Shown piece by piece: positions 32,684-42,177 of a stretch of DNA of 49,369 bases. The notes below the pieces were generated by a model. It had not been told where the DNA came from. It searched no databases and was given only the letters and a program-made list of their open reading frames with translations. The stretch spans positions 1-49,369 of the forward strand of contig JAEWSZ010000058.1 in the NCBI GenBank assembly GCA_023397905.1, in the 5' to 3' direction. This DNA is from Bacillota bacterium (lineage in GTDB: Bacteria > Bacillota > Clostridia > Acetivibrionales > DSM-1351). Position numbers and translations under genes: made by a program. Position 1 is the first letter of the stretch, and every line of letters begins with the position of its first letter.

Positions 32684-33529
32684 ATGAATGGATTAAGAGA
32701 AGAGTCTGCGGAATGCAAAGCAAAATCGCCGGATTTTACTTTTGAAAGGACCAGGCAGATACTTGTTAAGCTTTTAAATATAGGGGTGTCCGTTATTGTA
32801 CCAGTTATATTTGTTCTGACATGGGAGCATTTGGGGAGGACTGGGGTCATTAAGCAGTCGATTCTTCCGAGGCCCACAATCATCTGGGAGTCCTTCAGCG
32901 ATCTGATTACCTCCGGGAAGCTGTGGCTGCATACCTCCATAACACTTGTGAGAGTGTTGGAGGGCTATTGCCTGGGATCTGCGCTGGGGCTTCTGGTGGG
33001 AATCGCAATGGGTTTATTCAGGCCTCTGGACAGGCTTCTGGTGGTTTTTACGGGACTTATACGCCCAATACCCATGGTGGCCTGGATTCCGGTACTTATC
33101 CTGTGGCTGGGAATGAATGAAACTTCAAAAGTTACGGTAATCGCCCTGGGAACATTCTGGCCCGTATGGCTGAATGTCCTCTCGGGCATCAAGAATACCG
33201 ACATCAAATATATAGAAGTGGGCAGAATGTGCAAAAAGAGCAGAGTGACCATCCTCACGCATATAATTTTCCCGGCGGCGCTTCCGCCGATTTTTAACGG
33301 ATTGAGAGTGGGGGTGGCCATAGCCTGGTCAAGCGTCATAACCGCAGAACTCATATCGGGGACCAGGGGGCTGGGCTTTATGATCCAGTATGCCAGGGAG
33401 CTTATCCAGCCCGACATAATGCTGGCGGGAGTTTTTGTCATAGGTATCATAGGCTTCCTGTTTGATATGATTTTGAGGAAGTCGGAGAAATGGCTTTTGA
33501 GGTGGAATGTAAGTCTCGGAAATAAATAA
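32684..33529 (+). CDS. NitT/TauT-type ABC transporter permease (SsuC-like)
   Basis: ATG 32684 follows AAGGAG (32669-32674) by 9 nt, better than GTG 32663. The 281-residue protein has six or so helices and the cytoplasmic motif VGRMCKKSRVTILTHIIFPA, with ALPPIFNGLRVGVAIAW after it, diagnostic of the SsuC/TauC family. It forms the channel for the substrate bound by the lipoprotein at 31615. Confidence 0.9.
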   Translation: MNGLREESAECKAKSPDFTFERTRQILVKLLNIGVSVIVPVIFVLTWEHLGRTGVIKQSILPRPTIIWESFSDLITSGKLWLHTSITLVRVLEGYCLGSALGLLVGIAMGLFRPLDRLLVVFTGLIRPIPMVAWIPVLILWLGMNETSKVTVIALGTFWPVWLNVLSGIKNTDIKYIEVGRMCKKSRVTILTHIIFPAALPPIFNGLRVGVAIAWSSVITAELISGTRGLGFMIQYARELIQPDIMLAGVFVIGIIGFLFDMILRKSEKWLLRWNVSLGNK

Positions 33530-33549
33530 GCAATCGGGGTGAAAGATAT

Positions 33550-34341
33550 ATGGGCATTGCAAAACAGGAGGAAATGACCATAAAAGACTTGGGCAAAACC
33601 TTTTCGGTAGCCAACGGAAAGGTCGAGGCCCTGAAAAATATAAATCTCACTATAAATAAGGGTGAGTTTATAAGTATAGTAGGAGCCAGCGGCTGCGGGA
33701 AAAGCACTCTTCTGCGTATTGTCATGGGCCTGGAGAGTATCGATAGCGGCAGTATCGGCATTGACGGCGCTGAAATACAGGATATGGGAAACGGCACAAG
33801 TATGGTTTTCCAGGAATCCCGGCTGCTTCCGTGGTTTACCATTGAAAAAAATGTAAGCTTCGGGATATCAAAAGGGGATAATCTGACAAAGCGGCAAAAG
33901 AAGGCTCGGGTAAAAGAACTTCTGGAGCTGGTGGGCCTGAAGAACTTTGAAAAGGTGTACCCCTACCAGCTTTCAGGAGGCATGCAGCAGCGTGCCAGCA
34001 TCGCCAGGGCGCTGATAAGCAACCCCAGGCTGCTTCTGATGGATGAACCCTTCGGAGCGCTTGACGCACTGACAAGGATCAACATGCAGCAGGAGATACT
34101 GAAAATATGGCAGCGCGAGCATACCACCATGGTTCTGGTCACTCACGATATAGCCGAAGCCATATATCTCGGAGACCGGGTGATCGTAATGTCAGACAGG
34201 CCCGGCACCATCAAAAGGACCTTTGAAGTTGATCTGCCAAGGCCAAGGGATCGGGATGGTGCGGGTTTTGTGGAAATCCATAAAAAAGTTTACGAGAATT
34301 TCTTTGCAAAGGAAGAAACAGAATTTGCATACAGCATTTAG
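33550..34341 (+). CDS. NitT/TauT-type ABC transporter ATPase (SsuB-like)
   Basis: The 263-residue ATPase has Walker A GASGCGKST (45-53), Q-loop FQESRLLPW (87-95), signature LSGGMQQR (141-148), Walker B LLLMDE (161-166) and a switch His in LVTHDIAEA. LLPWFT after the Q-loop is typical of the SsuB/TauB group. Encoded 20 nt after the permease, it powers the transporter. Confidence 0.93.
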   Translation: MGIAKQEEMTIKDLGKTFSVANGKVEALKNINLTINKGEFISIVGASGCGKSTLLRIVMGLESIDSGSIGIDGAEIQDMGNGTSMVFQESRLLPWFTIEKNVSFGISKGDNLTKRQKKARVKELLELVGLKNFEKVYPYQLSGGMQQRASIARALISNPRLLLMDEPFGALDALTRINMQQEILKIWQREHTTMVLVTHDIAEAIYLGDRVIVMSDRPGTIKRTFEVDLPRPRDRDGAGFVEIHKKVYENFFAKEETEFAYSI

Positions 34342-34388
34342 CTTTTTGACGGATATTTAATTTATCATATTTGGAAGCGGATAGTAAA

Positions 34389-35645
34389 ATGAGCGGTAAG
34401 AAAACATGGACGGCCGATGCCGGCAAGCTTACAAGGACGGAATTAAAGAGGAAGCTTTGGGAAGAGGTAAAGCTGAAAGCAGACCTGCAGACCCAGGGGG
34501 TCTCAATTTCAAAGGAAGCCAGCGAAGACGGAGAAAAGCTGTACACGCATGAAGGCAGTACTAAAATAACCGGCGGGAGAAACCGGGAGGTAAATAAAAA
34601 GGATTGGCTGCCAGGGCGCTTTTTCCTGCCATATGGGCTTCAGACCGGGTTTATCTGGAACAAGGATTCTCTGTACAGGATAGAACTGGAGAATGGCAGG
34701 CATATTCTGAATTATAACGGAAACAAGCTGCTTGAAGTGACCTATCCGGACAGAACAAAATATGACGACACCCTTGCTTCCGACGGGACTCCTCTGGCTC
34801 TGATAGGCCATGCGTCAGACTATGACCAGCATGTGATATTCACGTACAGCAATGAATGTTCTTACAAGGAAAAAGACGAGGACTGCCTTTTCTGCAACAT
34901 CAATTACAACAAGGAGCTGTACACCGAAGCCCATTCCCAGAAGTACGGACCCCACTGGAGAAATCCGAAACAGATAGCGGAAGCCGTGAAGGCAGCGTTC
35001 GGCGAGGGGATAGCGGACCATCTCACCATTACCGGAGGCGTAATCGCAGAGCGCAGGGAACTGGAGTATTACGTGGATGCCGCGGATGAGATTAAAAATG
35101 TGCTGGGAGTGGAGCAGTTCAACGGCACCGCCACGGTAGCCGCGCCCCTTGATTTCAATAATATACACAAATTCAAGGAAGCGGGCTTCCGTACCACCGC
35201 AATGAACCTTGAACTCTGGGACAAAGACTTTTATAAGGCTGTCTGCCCCGGAAAAGCCAATGGCAGCGGAGGATGGGACCACTGGGTAAAGGCGCTCGAG
35301 TATGCTGTGGGAGTATTCGGCTGGGGACGGGTACGTTCAAACTTCGTTGCGGGGATTGAGCCAAAGGCCAGGACGCTGGAGGGCTTTGAGTATCTCGGCT
35401 CCAAAGGAGTGGTTTTCTCCTTCAATATATGGGCTCCAAATGTAGGCTCGGCTTTTGAAGGGCATCGCAGCCCGGAAACATCATGGTATGTGGATTTGTC
35501 TGAAAAAGCGGCCGCCATCTGGAAAAAGAACGGATTCACATACGACCAGATACATGATGCCACAGCCGGTGATTACAGGCTGCCAAACGATATATTCCGG
35601 ATCGAAAATGAAGTGTTCCCGATTTTTGAAGAGGCTGTAGGATGA
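34389..35645 (+). CDS. Radical-SAM-like enzyme with atypical Cys cluster, transporter-linked
   Basis: ATG 34389 (GGAAGCGG 8 nt upstream) is chosen over TTG 34371. The 418-residue cytoplasmic protein has Cys157, Cys166 and Cys169 in TYSNECSYKEKDEDCLFCN, a C-x8-C-x2-C spacing instead of C-x3-C-x2-C. HLTITGGVIAERRELEYYV then gives a GGE-like turn, and VEQFNGTATVAAPLD, FRTTAMNLELWDKDFY and GVVFSFNIWAPNVGSAF continue a TIM barrel, typical of radical SAM enzymes. About 27 residues of acid- and base-rich sequence precede it. It is 47 nt after the ATPase gene and is likely to act on the imported compound. Confidence 0.65.
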   Translation: MSGKKTWTADAGKLTRTELKRKLWEEVKLKADLQTQGVSISKEASEDGEKLYTHEGSTKITGGRNREVNKKDWLPGRFFLPYGLQTGFIWNKDSLYRIELENGRHILNYNGNKLLEVTYPDRTKYDDTLASDGTPLALIGHASDYDQHVIFTYSNECSYKEKDEDCLFCNINYNKELYTEAHSQKYGPHWRNPKQIAEAVKAAFGEGIADHLTITGGVIAERRELEYYVDAADEIKNVLGVEQFNGTATVAAPLDFNNIHKFKEAGFRTTAMNLELWDKDFYKAVCPGKANGSGGWDHWVKALEYAVGVFGWGRVRSNFVAGIEPKARTLEGFEYLGSKGVVFSFNIWAPNVGSAFEGHRSPETSWYVDLSEKAAAIWKKNGFTYDQIHDATAGDYRLPNDIFRIENEVFPIFEEAVG

Positions 35646-35723
35646 GTTCCGGGGTTACAAATTCTATCACCTTTCTGCGGATGACATATCATATCATTTT
35701 TCACCGGTTTCACCGGAAAAGGC

Positions 35724-36512
35724 CTATTGCTGCACCAGATCGCCGGGAGAATATTTTTTGCGGAATTGGCCGGGAGTATCCCCGATCCGTTTTTTGAAGA
35801 CCTTGTAAAAATGGCGCTCATTCATAAAGCCTGAAGCTGTGGCAACATACTTTATACCGGCCTCCTTGTTTTTTACAAGCAGTTCGATGCTTTTGTCCAG
35901 GCGGACGCAGTCCAGAAAGTAGAGAAAAGTGGTGTTGAGCTCATTCTGAAACAGGGAGCATATGTAGTGAGGGTTGAGATTGAAAGCGGAGCCTATCTGC
36001 TCAAGTGATATGTCGATAGTAAAATGTGCCTGTATATATGCCAGTATCCTCCGGAATTTGTCGGAACAGCCCTGGGCGCTGTTTAAAACCTTGTATATGG
36101 GCAGATCGCACAGATTGGAGCTCAAGGGCGCTTCTCCGGCGCCTGAGAGCTCATTTTCCACCTTCAGTACGATGTTTTTGAATTCTTCTTTATTTATGGG
36201 CTTCAGCAGATAATCATTGACCTTGTACCTTAAGGCCTGCCTCACAAAGTCAAATTTTTCGTAGCCGGTCAGGATGACAAAGTGCTTGCAATACTGCTTG
36301 TCCTGGGCTTCCTTTATTAAATCCAGCCCGTTCATACACGGCATGTCTATATCGGTAATAAGCAGGTCGGTGCCCTTGCTGCTGAGTATTTTCAGAGCGT
36401 CAATGGCATTGAAGGCTGTGGTAATATGGCAGTCATCAATGTCAAATTGATTTATAATGGCCGCAAGTCCTTTTACAATCATGATATCATCATCTACAAT
36501 CAAAAAATCCAA
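35724..36512 (-). CDS. YesN-type AraC response regulator (transporter 3)
   Basis: The start is TTG 36512, 7 nt after GGAGGG. The 262-residue protein has a receiver domain with Asp7-Asp8-Asp9, Asp54 in LLITDIDMPC and YLLKPI. A C-terminal AraC domain (about 158-258) follows, with LNPHYICSLFQNELNTTFLY and GFMNERHFYKVFKKRIGDTP. It begins 1 nt after the kinase stop, so the pair is one operon. It likely activates the divergent operon at 38475. Confidence 0.9.
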   Translation of the reverse strand: MDFLIVDDDIMIVKGLAAIINQFDIDDCHITTAFNAIDALKILSSKGTDLLITDIDMPCMNGLDLIKEAQDKQYCKHFVILTGYEKFDFVRQALRYKVNDYLLKPINKEEFKNIVLKVENELSGAGEAPLSSNLCDLPIYKVLNSAQGCSDKFRRILAYIQAHFTIDISLEQIGSAFNLNPHYICSLFQNELNTTFLYFLDCVRLDKSIELLVKNKEAGIKYVATASGFMNERHFYKVFKKRIGDTPGQFRKKYSPGDLVQQ

Positions 36513-36513
36513 A

Positions 36514-38307
36514 TCAATTCCCTCCGTTTTTTGAGATTCTAATAGTACAAACGGTGCCTCTGCTTTCGCCGTTTTTTATGAACAGGCCCGAGCTTCCGCC
36601 AAAGAAGGACTTGATCCTTTCATTGACATTTACTATGCCGATGCTGTTTTTATGCGTATTTGACAGGGTGCCGGTTTCGCCGCCCATCAGTATGTTATGG
36701 ATTTTCGCAAGCCGTTCGGGCGTGATGCCCGGTCCGTTATCGGATATGGAAATAGTGATGTCCGTGTCGTTGTCATAAATCTCCACATTTATCACAAGAG
36801 TATCATTGATACCTGAAATACCGTGTTGGATGCAGTTTTCAACAAGCGGCTGCAAAATAAAGCCCGGGCAGGCCAGCTCGTCTATTTCGCAGTCTATCCG
36901 GATGAAATATTCCAAACGCTTGCCCATACTGGCTTTGTATATTTCAAGGTAGTTTTTTACATTTTCTATTTCACTTTTCAGCTGTGTGACGTCCTTGTTG
37001 GAGGAAATGTTGTATCTCAGAAAGTGGCCGAGATTGTACAGGATATCGGCCACATCCGGAGTGCCGTTGGCCTCTGCCATCATGCGTATGGTCTCCAGGG
37101 AGTTGTATATGAAGTGGGGCTTTATCTGTGCCTGCAGAGCATGAAAGTCCGCCTCTTTTTTCTTCAGGGTCGCAATATTCAGGCTGTTTACCAGGTCGCG
37201 GATACGTATGATCATGTTATTATAGGATTTAATAAGGAAACCCACCTCGTCGGCATAGCCTTCGCTGGAGTAAACGTGAAGATAGTTGTAATCTATTTTC
37301 TGAAGGTGGCTTGAAAATTTGATTATTCTCCGGATTACGGAGGATATTATCAGGTAGTAAATGAAGCTCAGGAATACAAGTGAGATCAGCAGCGGCAGCA
37401 AAATATTGAATATATTTTTGGTTTTCAGCACATTGGCCCGGGGTGTTATAGAGACTATTCTGCCATGCAATTCGGCTACGTCCAGAGTATTTATAAATAA
37501 ATTCCTGTGGTTGTTATTGAAATAATCGGCTATGGCAGGAGTGGTCTCCATGGGGGTGCCCATGTAGACATGAACGCTGTGGTCACGGATTATCAGCCAC
37601 TTGTTTTCATAATTGAACAGCAGTGTGTTATCATCGTTTACGGAAAAAACGTCCAGCATGTTGGCGGCGTCAATAGTGACGCTCAAGGCGCCGATGCTTT
37701 TGCTGAAGCTTGAATTGAACAGCGCCCTTTCATATGTGAAAACAGGTGTTTTAAAATCCCCTTCCAGCTTCCAGCCGCCCTTGTACGCCGGCAGGGGATA
37801 TTTATTCTGATCCAGATTTTTAATGTCCATGTACAGAATATCGGAGCTCAGCGGAACCAGCGGCTTGCGGTAGGAAAATACGGTTATTTCCCTTATATCC
37901 CGGAGGCTGGAATGTATATATGAAAACAGTGGGCGGATGTCATTCAGATAATTGTATATCTCATCCCCTTTTGAGGAATACCGGCCTGTCAGGTAATTGG
38001 TCAGGGGCTGGCTGTACTGGAAAAGCTGGAATACTACCGTGACCTGCGAAGTTTGCTCCTTCAGATTGGCATAGGACTGTTCCAGAAGTTTTTGTTCATC
38101 GGCACAATATTTGTCGCCGGTATTTTTGGTTTCCTGGGAAAGGTAGATGGAACTGAAAATTACCGTAGGCACTAAAACAACAATTATATAACCGGACACC
38201 ATCTTCTTCCATACGGTCATGTTCATGTATGAGCGCCAAAGGATGTGAATTAATTTTTTCATGGCAGGAATGGGTTTAAATAGTTTCTGGGTGCCTATAA
38301 CAATCAA
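36514..38307 (-). CDS. YesM-type sensor histidine kinase (transporter 3)
   Basis: The frame has 597 codons. The start could be TTG 38307 or ATG 38262 (15 residues shorter); neither has an ideal site. A first helix (VSGYIIVVLVPTVIFSSIYL) is followed by an extracellular sensor region and a second helix near residue 300. A HAMP-like segment leads to the kinase core with His398 in QAQIKPHFIYNSLETIR, then the ATPase with FILQPLVENCIQHGI and SIGIVNVNERIKSFFG. The family's usual NPHFLYN is KPHFIYN here. Confidence 0.88.
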   Translation of the reverse strand: MIVIGTQKLFKPIPAMKKLIHILWRSYMNMTVWKKMVSGYIIVVLVPTVIFSSIYLSQETKNTGDKYCADEQKLLEQSYANLKEQTSQVTVVFQLFQYSQPLTNYLTGRYSSKGDEIYNYLNDIRPLFSYIHSSLRDIREITVFSYRKPLVPLSSDILYMDIKNLDQNKYPLPAYKGGWKLEGDFKTPVFTYERALFNSSFSKSIGALSVTIDAANMLDVFSVNDDNTLLFNYENKWLIIRDHSVHVYMGTPMETTPAIADYFNNNHRNLFINTLDVAELHGRIVSITPRANVLKTKNIFNILLPLLISLVFLSFIYYLIISSVIRRIIKFSSHLQKIDYNYLHVYSSEGYADEVGFLIKSYNNMIIRIRDLVNSLNIATLKKKEADFHALQAQIKPHFIYNSLETIRMMAEANGTPDVADILYNLGHFLRYNISSNKDVTQLKSEIENVKNYLEIYKASMGKRLEYFIRIDCEIDELACPGFILQPLVENCIQHGISGINDTLVINVEIYDNDTDITISISDNGPGITPERLAKIHNILMGGETGTLSNTHKNSIGIVNVNERIKSFFGGSSGLFIKNGESRGTVCTIRISKNGGN

Positions 38308-38474
38308 TCCTTTATGTGAAAATGATTGAGTTGATTATAACAAAATTAATATGATAACTCAATAAGGCCACCTGAACTTTGGACATAAACTTGAAATATG
38401 AACAGTATTCTTGCCGAAATAAAAGCCGTATTCTTTAGGTATGAACAATAAAAGCGATAAGGAGAATGCGTAAA

Positions 38475-39440
38475 ATGAGTGGTACAGTCAGTCATAATCA
38501 TAACCATAGCAGTGTCTGGAGACTTTTCCGCAAACAAAAAATACCACAGACTTTTGCAATTCTGGGCATAATATACCTTCTGATTTTCAACTATGTACCA
38601 ATGTCCGGTTTGGTGATGGCTTTTAAAAACTATAACATCTCTATGGGAGTGAAGGGTATTTTCACCAGCGATTGGGTGGGGTTGAAACACTTTCATGCAT
38701 TCGGCACGGACATAAATTTCTGGATGATAATCAGAAATACCATAGCATTAAGCTTCCTGAAGCTGGTATTTGCCTTTCCCATGCCCATCATTTTTGCGGT
38801 GATGCTCAATGAGGTGAGGCAGAATAAGGTAAAGCGGTTCATCCAGACGGTCAGCTATCTGCCGCATTTTATTTCCTGGGTCATCGTGTCCGGCCTTGCA
38901 ATAAATTTTCTGGCTACGGACAATGGGCTGGTAAACCAGATGCTTATTTCATTGGGACTGGTAAAAGACGGGGTGCCCTTTCTCACCAGTGCGGAACATT
39001 TCTGGTCACTGGCGGTTGTACTGGATGTCTGGAAGGATATGGGCTGGTGGACAATAATATTCCTGGCAGCCATAACGGGCATAGATCCTTCCTTATACGA
39101 AGCTGCGGACATTGACGGCGCAAGCCGGTTTACAAAAATCCTGCACATTACGCTTCCCGGTATAAGAGGGACCATTGCCGTAGTTCTTATTCTGGCACTG
39201 GGCAATTTGTTCGGAGGAGGCCTCAGCGGCTCCAACTTCGATCAATCCTACCTGCTGGGAAACCCTATGAATCTGGAAAGATCACAGATCATCCAGACCT
39301 ATATATTCAAGGTTGGCCTGTCCAACGGCAGATATGCCTATGCAACGGCTATAGGGCTTATACAGTCCACCATATCCTTGATTCTGATTTTCGGCAGTAA
39401 TCTTGTATCGAAAAAAGTGTCGGATACGAGCTTGTTTTAA
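38475..39440 (+). CDS. Polysaccharide-type ABC transporter permease, LplB-like
   Basis: ATG 38475 is 10 nt after GGAG (38461-38464), preferred over ATG 38466. The 321-residue protein has the LplB signatures: FNYVPMSGLVMAFKNYNI near the start, SYLPHFISWVIVSGL, and the EAA loop DPSLYEAADIDGASRFTKIL. LplB/YtcP transporters form a CUT1 subfamily for oligosaccharides. It pairs with the permease at 39463. The ATPase is again not encoded here. Confidence 0.93.
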   Translation: MSGTVSHNHNHSSVWRLFRKQKIPQTFAILGIIYLLIFNYVPMSGLVMAFKNYNISMGVKGIFTSDWVGLKHFHAFGTDINFWMIIRNTIALSFLKLVFAFPMPIIFAVMLNEVRQNKVKRFIQTVSYLPHFISWVIVSGLAINFLATDNGLVNQMLISLGLVKDGVPFLTSAEHFWSLAVVLDVWKDMGWWTIIFLAAITGIDPSLYEAADIDGASRFTKILHITLPGIRGTIAVVLILALGNLFGGGLSGSNFDQSYLLGNPMNLERSQIIQTYIFKVGLSNGRYAYATAIGLIQSTISLILIFGSNLVSKKVSDTSLF

Positions 39441-39462
39441 TCTATAGAAATGAGGCGGAGCA

Positions 39463-40344
39463 ATGAAAAAAGCAGGTAAAGGCGATATTATTTTTGACAG
39501 TATAAAGTGGATATTTTTGATCATAGTAGTGTTTGTAACGCTGTATCCTTTTTATTATGTGCTGATCCAGTCCCTGAGCCAGGGGATGTCCGCGCTGACG
39601 GACAATGTGATTTTTTATCCCAAGAAGCTCACGCTGGAAAATTATATGCCGTTTTTTACGGATGAGAAGTGGAAAACCGCGATTATAATTTCGGTGCTGA
39701 GGACGGTCATAGGCACGGCCATCGGGCTGACCTTCACATGTATGGTATCCTACAGCCTGTCATTCAGGGACTTGGCATTCAAAAAATTCTATTTTACAAT
39801 ACTTATTATAAGCATGTATTTTTCAGGCGGCATAATTCCGTACTATATGCTTTTGAAAAATCTTCACCTGTTCAATTCCTTCCTGGTATACATAATCCCG
39901 GGAGCTTTAAATGTATTTTTTGTTATGGTGGGCATATCCTTTTTCAGGGAGATACCATCCGAGCTGTTCGATTCCGCTCATGTGGACGGAGCAAACGATC
40001 TCACTATATTCTGGAAGCTGGTTCTTCCGGTTTCAAAGCCGTTTCTTGCCACCATAGCGCTGTTCCTTGGCGTAGAGCATTGGAACGCATGGTTTGACTC
40101 CGCGTTCTTCGTTCAGAAATCGGGGCTGAAAACCCTGTCATTCCTGATGATGCAGATCGTCAACAAGAATCAGATAAGCGGGAGTGTTTCCGCAGGCGCC
40201 GCCGCGTACAAATCCTCTATGATGACCTCCTTTTCACTCCAGGCGGCGGCCATGATCATAGCGGTATTGCCTATTATATGCGTGTATCCTTTTTTACAGA
40301 AATACTTTGTCAAAGGAATGATGATAGGTTCGGTCAAGGGATAA
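39463..40344 (+). CDS. Polysaccharide-type ABC transporter permease, YtcP-like
   Basis: The 293-residue protein has six helices and the family pattern FVTLYPFYYVLIQSLSQG near the start, ISMYFSGGIIPYYMLLKNL, then EAA loop PSELFDSAHVDGANDLTIFW, and ends KYFVKGMMIGSVKG. GGCGGAGC precedes ATG 39463. It forms the heterodimeric channel with the LplB-like protein 22 nt upstream. Confidence 0.93.
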   Translation: MKKAGKGDIIFDSIKWIFLIIVVFVTLYPFYYVLIQSLSQGMSALTDNVIFYPKKLTLENYMPFFTDEKWKTAIIISVLRTVIGTAIGLTFTCMVSYSLSFRDLAFKKFYFTILIISMYFSGGIIPYYMLLKNLHLFNSFLVYIIPGALNVFFVMVGISFFREIPSELFDSAHVDGANDLTIFWKLVLPVSKPFLATIALFLGVEHWNAWFDSAFFVQKSGLKTLSFLMMQIVNKNQISGSVSAGAAAYKSSMMTSFSLQAAAMIIAVLPIICVYPFLQKYFVKGMMIGSVKG

Positions 40345-40403
40345 GGCTCCTGAAGACAGGAACAGTCACATTTTGAAAGAATATATAAACAGGAGGTAAT
40401 ACA

Positions 40404-41993
40404 ATGTTAAATGAAAAGGTAAAACGGAAAGTCAGTTCCATGCTGGCGGCAGTATTATTAATTTCATCGCTGGCAGCTTGCGGCAGCAACGGGGCTGCAA
40501 CAACAAGCGGAGCGGACAGCGGAACAAGCACTGCCGTGGGTTCCGGTTCAGCAAAAGAACCTGTAACACTGGATGTATTTATCGATTTCCCATGGTATTG
40601 GACCGAGAAATTTGAGGGTATCATTCCTGAGGAAATAACAAAGGAAACGGGAGTTACTCTGGCGCCTACCCGCGCGGTTGACGATACGCAGCTGGGTATA
40701 ATGATCGCCTCCAACGATCTTCCGGATCTGGTATATACGGATAAGCTTTTTGACCGCCTGTCAAACGCGCAGTACAGCTATGCGTGGGATGATCTGATAT
40801 CACAGTACTCATCCGGTTTCAAACCCAGCGATATGGCCATAAAAGCGGCAAAGTCCTATGCCACGGACGAGCATTATTATACAATATTGAATGCGGCGGC
40901 ATCCCAGGAGGAATGGGCGGCTGCAAAAGCCGGCTGTCCCACGCTTGCGTCGCTTCTATACAGGGAGGATATTCTAAAGGAACTGGGCAATCCTCCTATG
41001 AAGACACTGGACGATTACATGAATGTCATGGGCATGGTAAAGCAAAAATATCCTGACATGATTCCTCTGGTCCTGGATCAGACCTTCATGCTTTCCATAT
41101 TCAAAACATGGCTCATTCCCAACTGGTGCCCGGGCAACTCGCAGCTCATAGAAACGGATGACCACAAACTGATTCATGAGACATCTTCACCTGAGTACCT
41201 GAACTTCCTGAGGTTTTCAAACAAAATGTATCAGAACGGTTACATGACCGCAGACAATTTTGCATATAAAGACGGTTCACAGGCCACTCAGCTGGTTGTG
41301 AACAATAAAGCCTTTTCATACAGCTGGTATACTGGTTCCACAAGCGACCAGATGACTGATATGACCAGGAAGAACGGCTTTGCAAATGCGACCTGGCTCC
41401 AGTCCCAGCCTCTGGTGGACAATGCACAGTATGTTACGCTTGGAACCGGTTGGGCAGGAGTATTCATAACCCAGAACAACAAGAATCCTGAAAGGTCCAT
41501 TCAGCTTATGGATTGGATGTTCAGCGAAAAAGGGCAGAGATTGACTCAATGGGGAAGGGAAGGCACTGACTACACCATGGGCGACGACGGTATTCCCAAG
41601 TTCTCCGATGACTGGATCGCAGCAAGAGGCGACGAAAATCTATTCTACACAAAATACAATCCCGCTTATTACTTTGGAATATCCAGCGTAACGGAAGCGA
41701 TAGGAAGAGCCTCCGGCGTATCCCAGAATTCTCTGGACGTCATGGATACGGTGAGAAATAATCTGAAGCTGGTAATATCTCCGGCATTGGCCGCTCCAAA
41801 GGACGATACTGACGAAAAGGTAGTTCTTGACCAGATAAATGAGTACGTTAAAAATCAGGAAGTAAAAGTAATACTATCATCTTCGGATGCCGATTTCCAG
41901 AAGAATTACGATGAAATGGTATCGACATTGAACAAATTGGGAGTAAAGAAGCTGGAAGAAACTTTGACAAAAGCCGCACAGGAATTTAACTGA
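40404..41993 (+). CDS. Oligosaccharide-binding lipoprotein (LplA-like, transporter 3)
   Basis: The 529-residue protein has signal and lipobox LAAC (Cys26), a Gly/Ser/Thr linker and the large SBP fold that goes with LplB/YtcP transporters (FIDFPWYWTEKFEG, DLPDLVYTDKLF, PERSIQLMDWMFSEKGQRL). Unlike systems 1 and 2 it follows the permease genes. AGGAGGTAA lies 6 nt before ATG 40404. The hydrolase and kinase downstream suggest a glucan-type oligosaccharide. Confidence 0.92.
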   Translation: MLNEKVKRKVSSMLAAVLLISSLAACGSNGAATTSGADSGTSTAVGSGSAKEPVTLDVFIDFPWYWTEKFEGIIPEEITKETGVTLAPTRAVDDTQLGIMIASNDLPDLVYTDKLFDRLSNAQYSYAWDDLISQYSSGFKPSDMAIKAAKSYATDEHYYTILNAAASQEEWAAAKAGCPTLASLLYREDILKELGNPPMKTLDDYMNVMGMVKQKYPDMIPLVLDQTFMLSIFKTWLIPNWCPGNSQLIETDDHKLIHETSSPEYLNFLRFSNKMYQNGYMTADNFAYKDGSQATQLVVNNKAFSYSWYTGSTSDQMTDMTRKNGFANATWLQSQPLVDNAQYVTLGTGWAGVFITQNNKNPERSIQLMDWMFSEKGQRLTQWGREGTDYTMGDDGIPKFSDDWIAARGDENLFYTKYNPAYYFGISSVTEAIGRASGVSQNSLDVMDTVRNNLKLVISPALAAPKDDTDEKVVLDQINEYVKNQEVKVILSSSDADFQKNYDEMVSTLNKLGVKKLEETLTKAAQEFN

Positions 41994-42024
41994 TTTCGGA
42001 ATATAGCATCTGATTAAAAATTTG

Positions 42025-42066
42025 ATGGTGTACAGGAAGCAAGGGGGCTTTCTGTACACCATTGTA
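42025..42066 (+). terminator. Terminator-like hairpin after transporter 3
   Basis: ATGGTGTACAGGAAGC (42025-42040) pairs with GCTTTCTGTACACCAT (42047-42062), 15 of 16 positions plus G:T pairing, with a 6-nt loop. It is followed by TGTAATCTT, a weak T tract. Confidence 0.7.
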
Positions 42067-42074
42067 ATCTTACC

Positions 42075-42114
42075 AAAGTCAATTACGGCTGAAAGCCGAT
42101 AGTAATTGACTTTT
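42075..42114. repeat. Perfect 12-bp inverted repeat with inner stem, upstream of ROK kinase
   Basis: AAAGTCAATTAC (42075-42086) pairs perfectly with GTAATTGACTTT (42102-42113), and inside it GGCT (42087-42090) pairs with AGCC (42094-42097). It ends in TTTT, so it could be a second terminator. The length and symmetry also fit an operator for a regulator of the ROK/GH9 genes. Confidence 0.7.
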
Positions 42115-42177
42115 CAAAAGCACAGCAAAATAAAGCTACTGACACAATTTTGATTGCCTGATTCAAGGGAGAATTAT

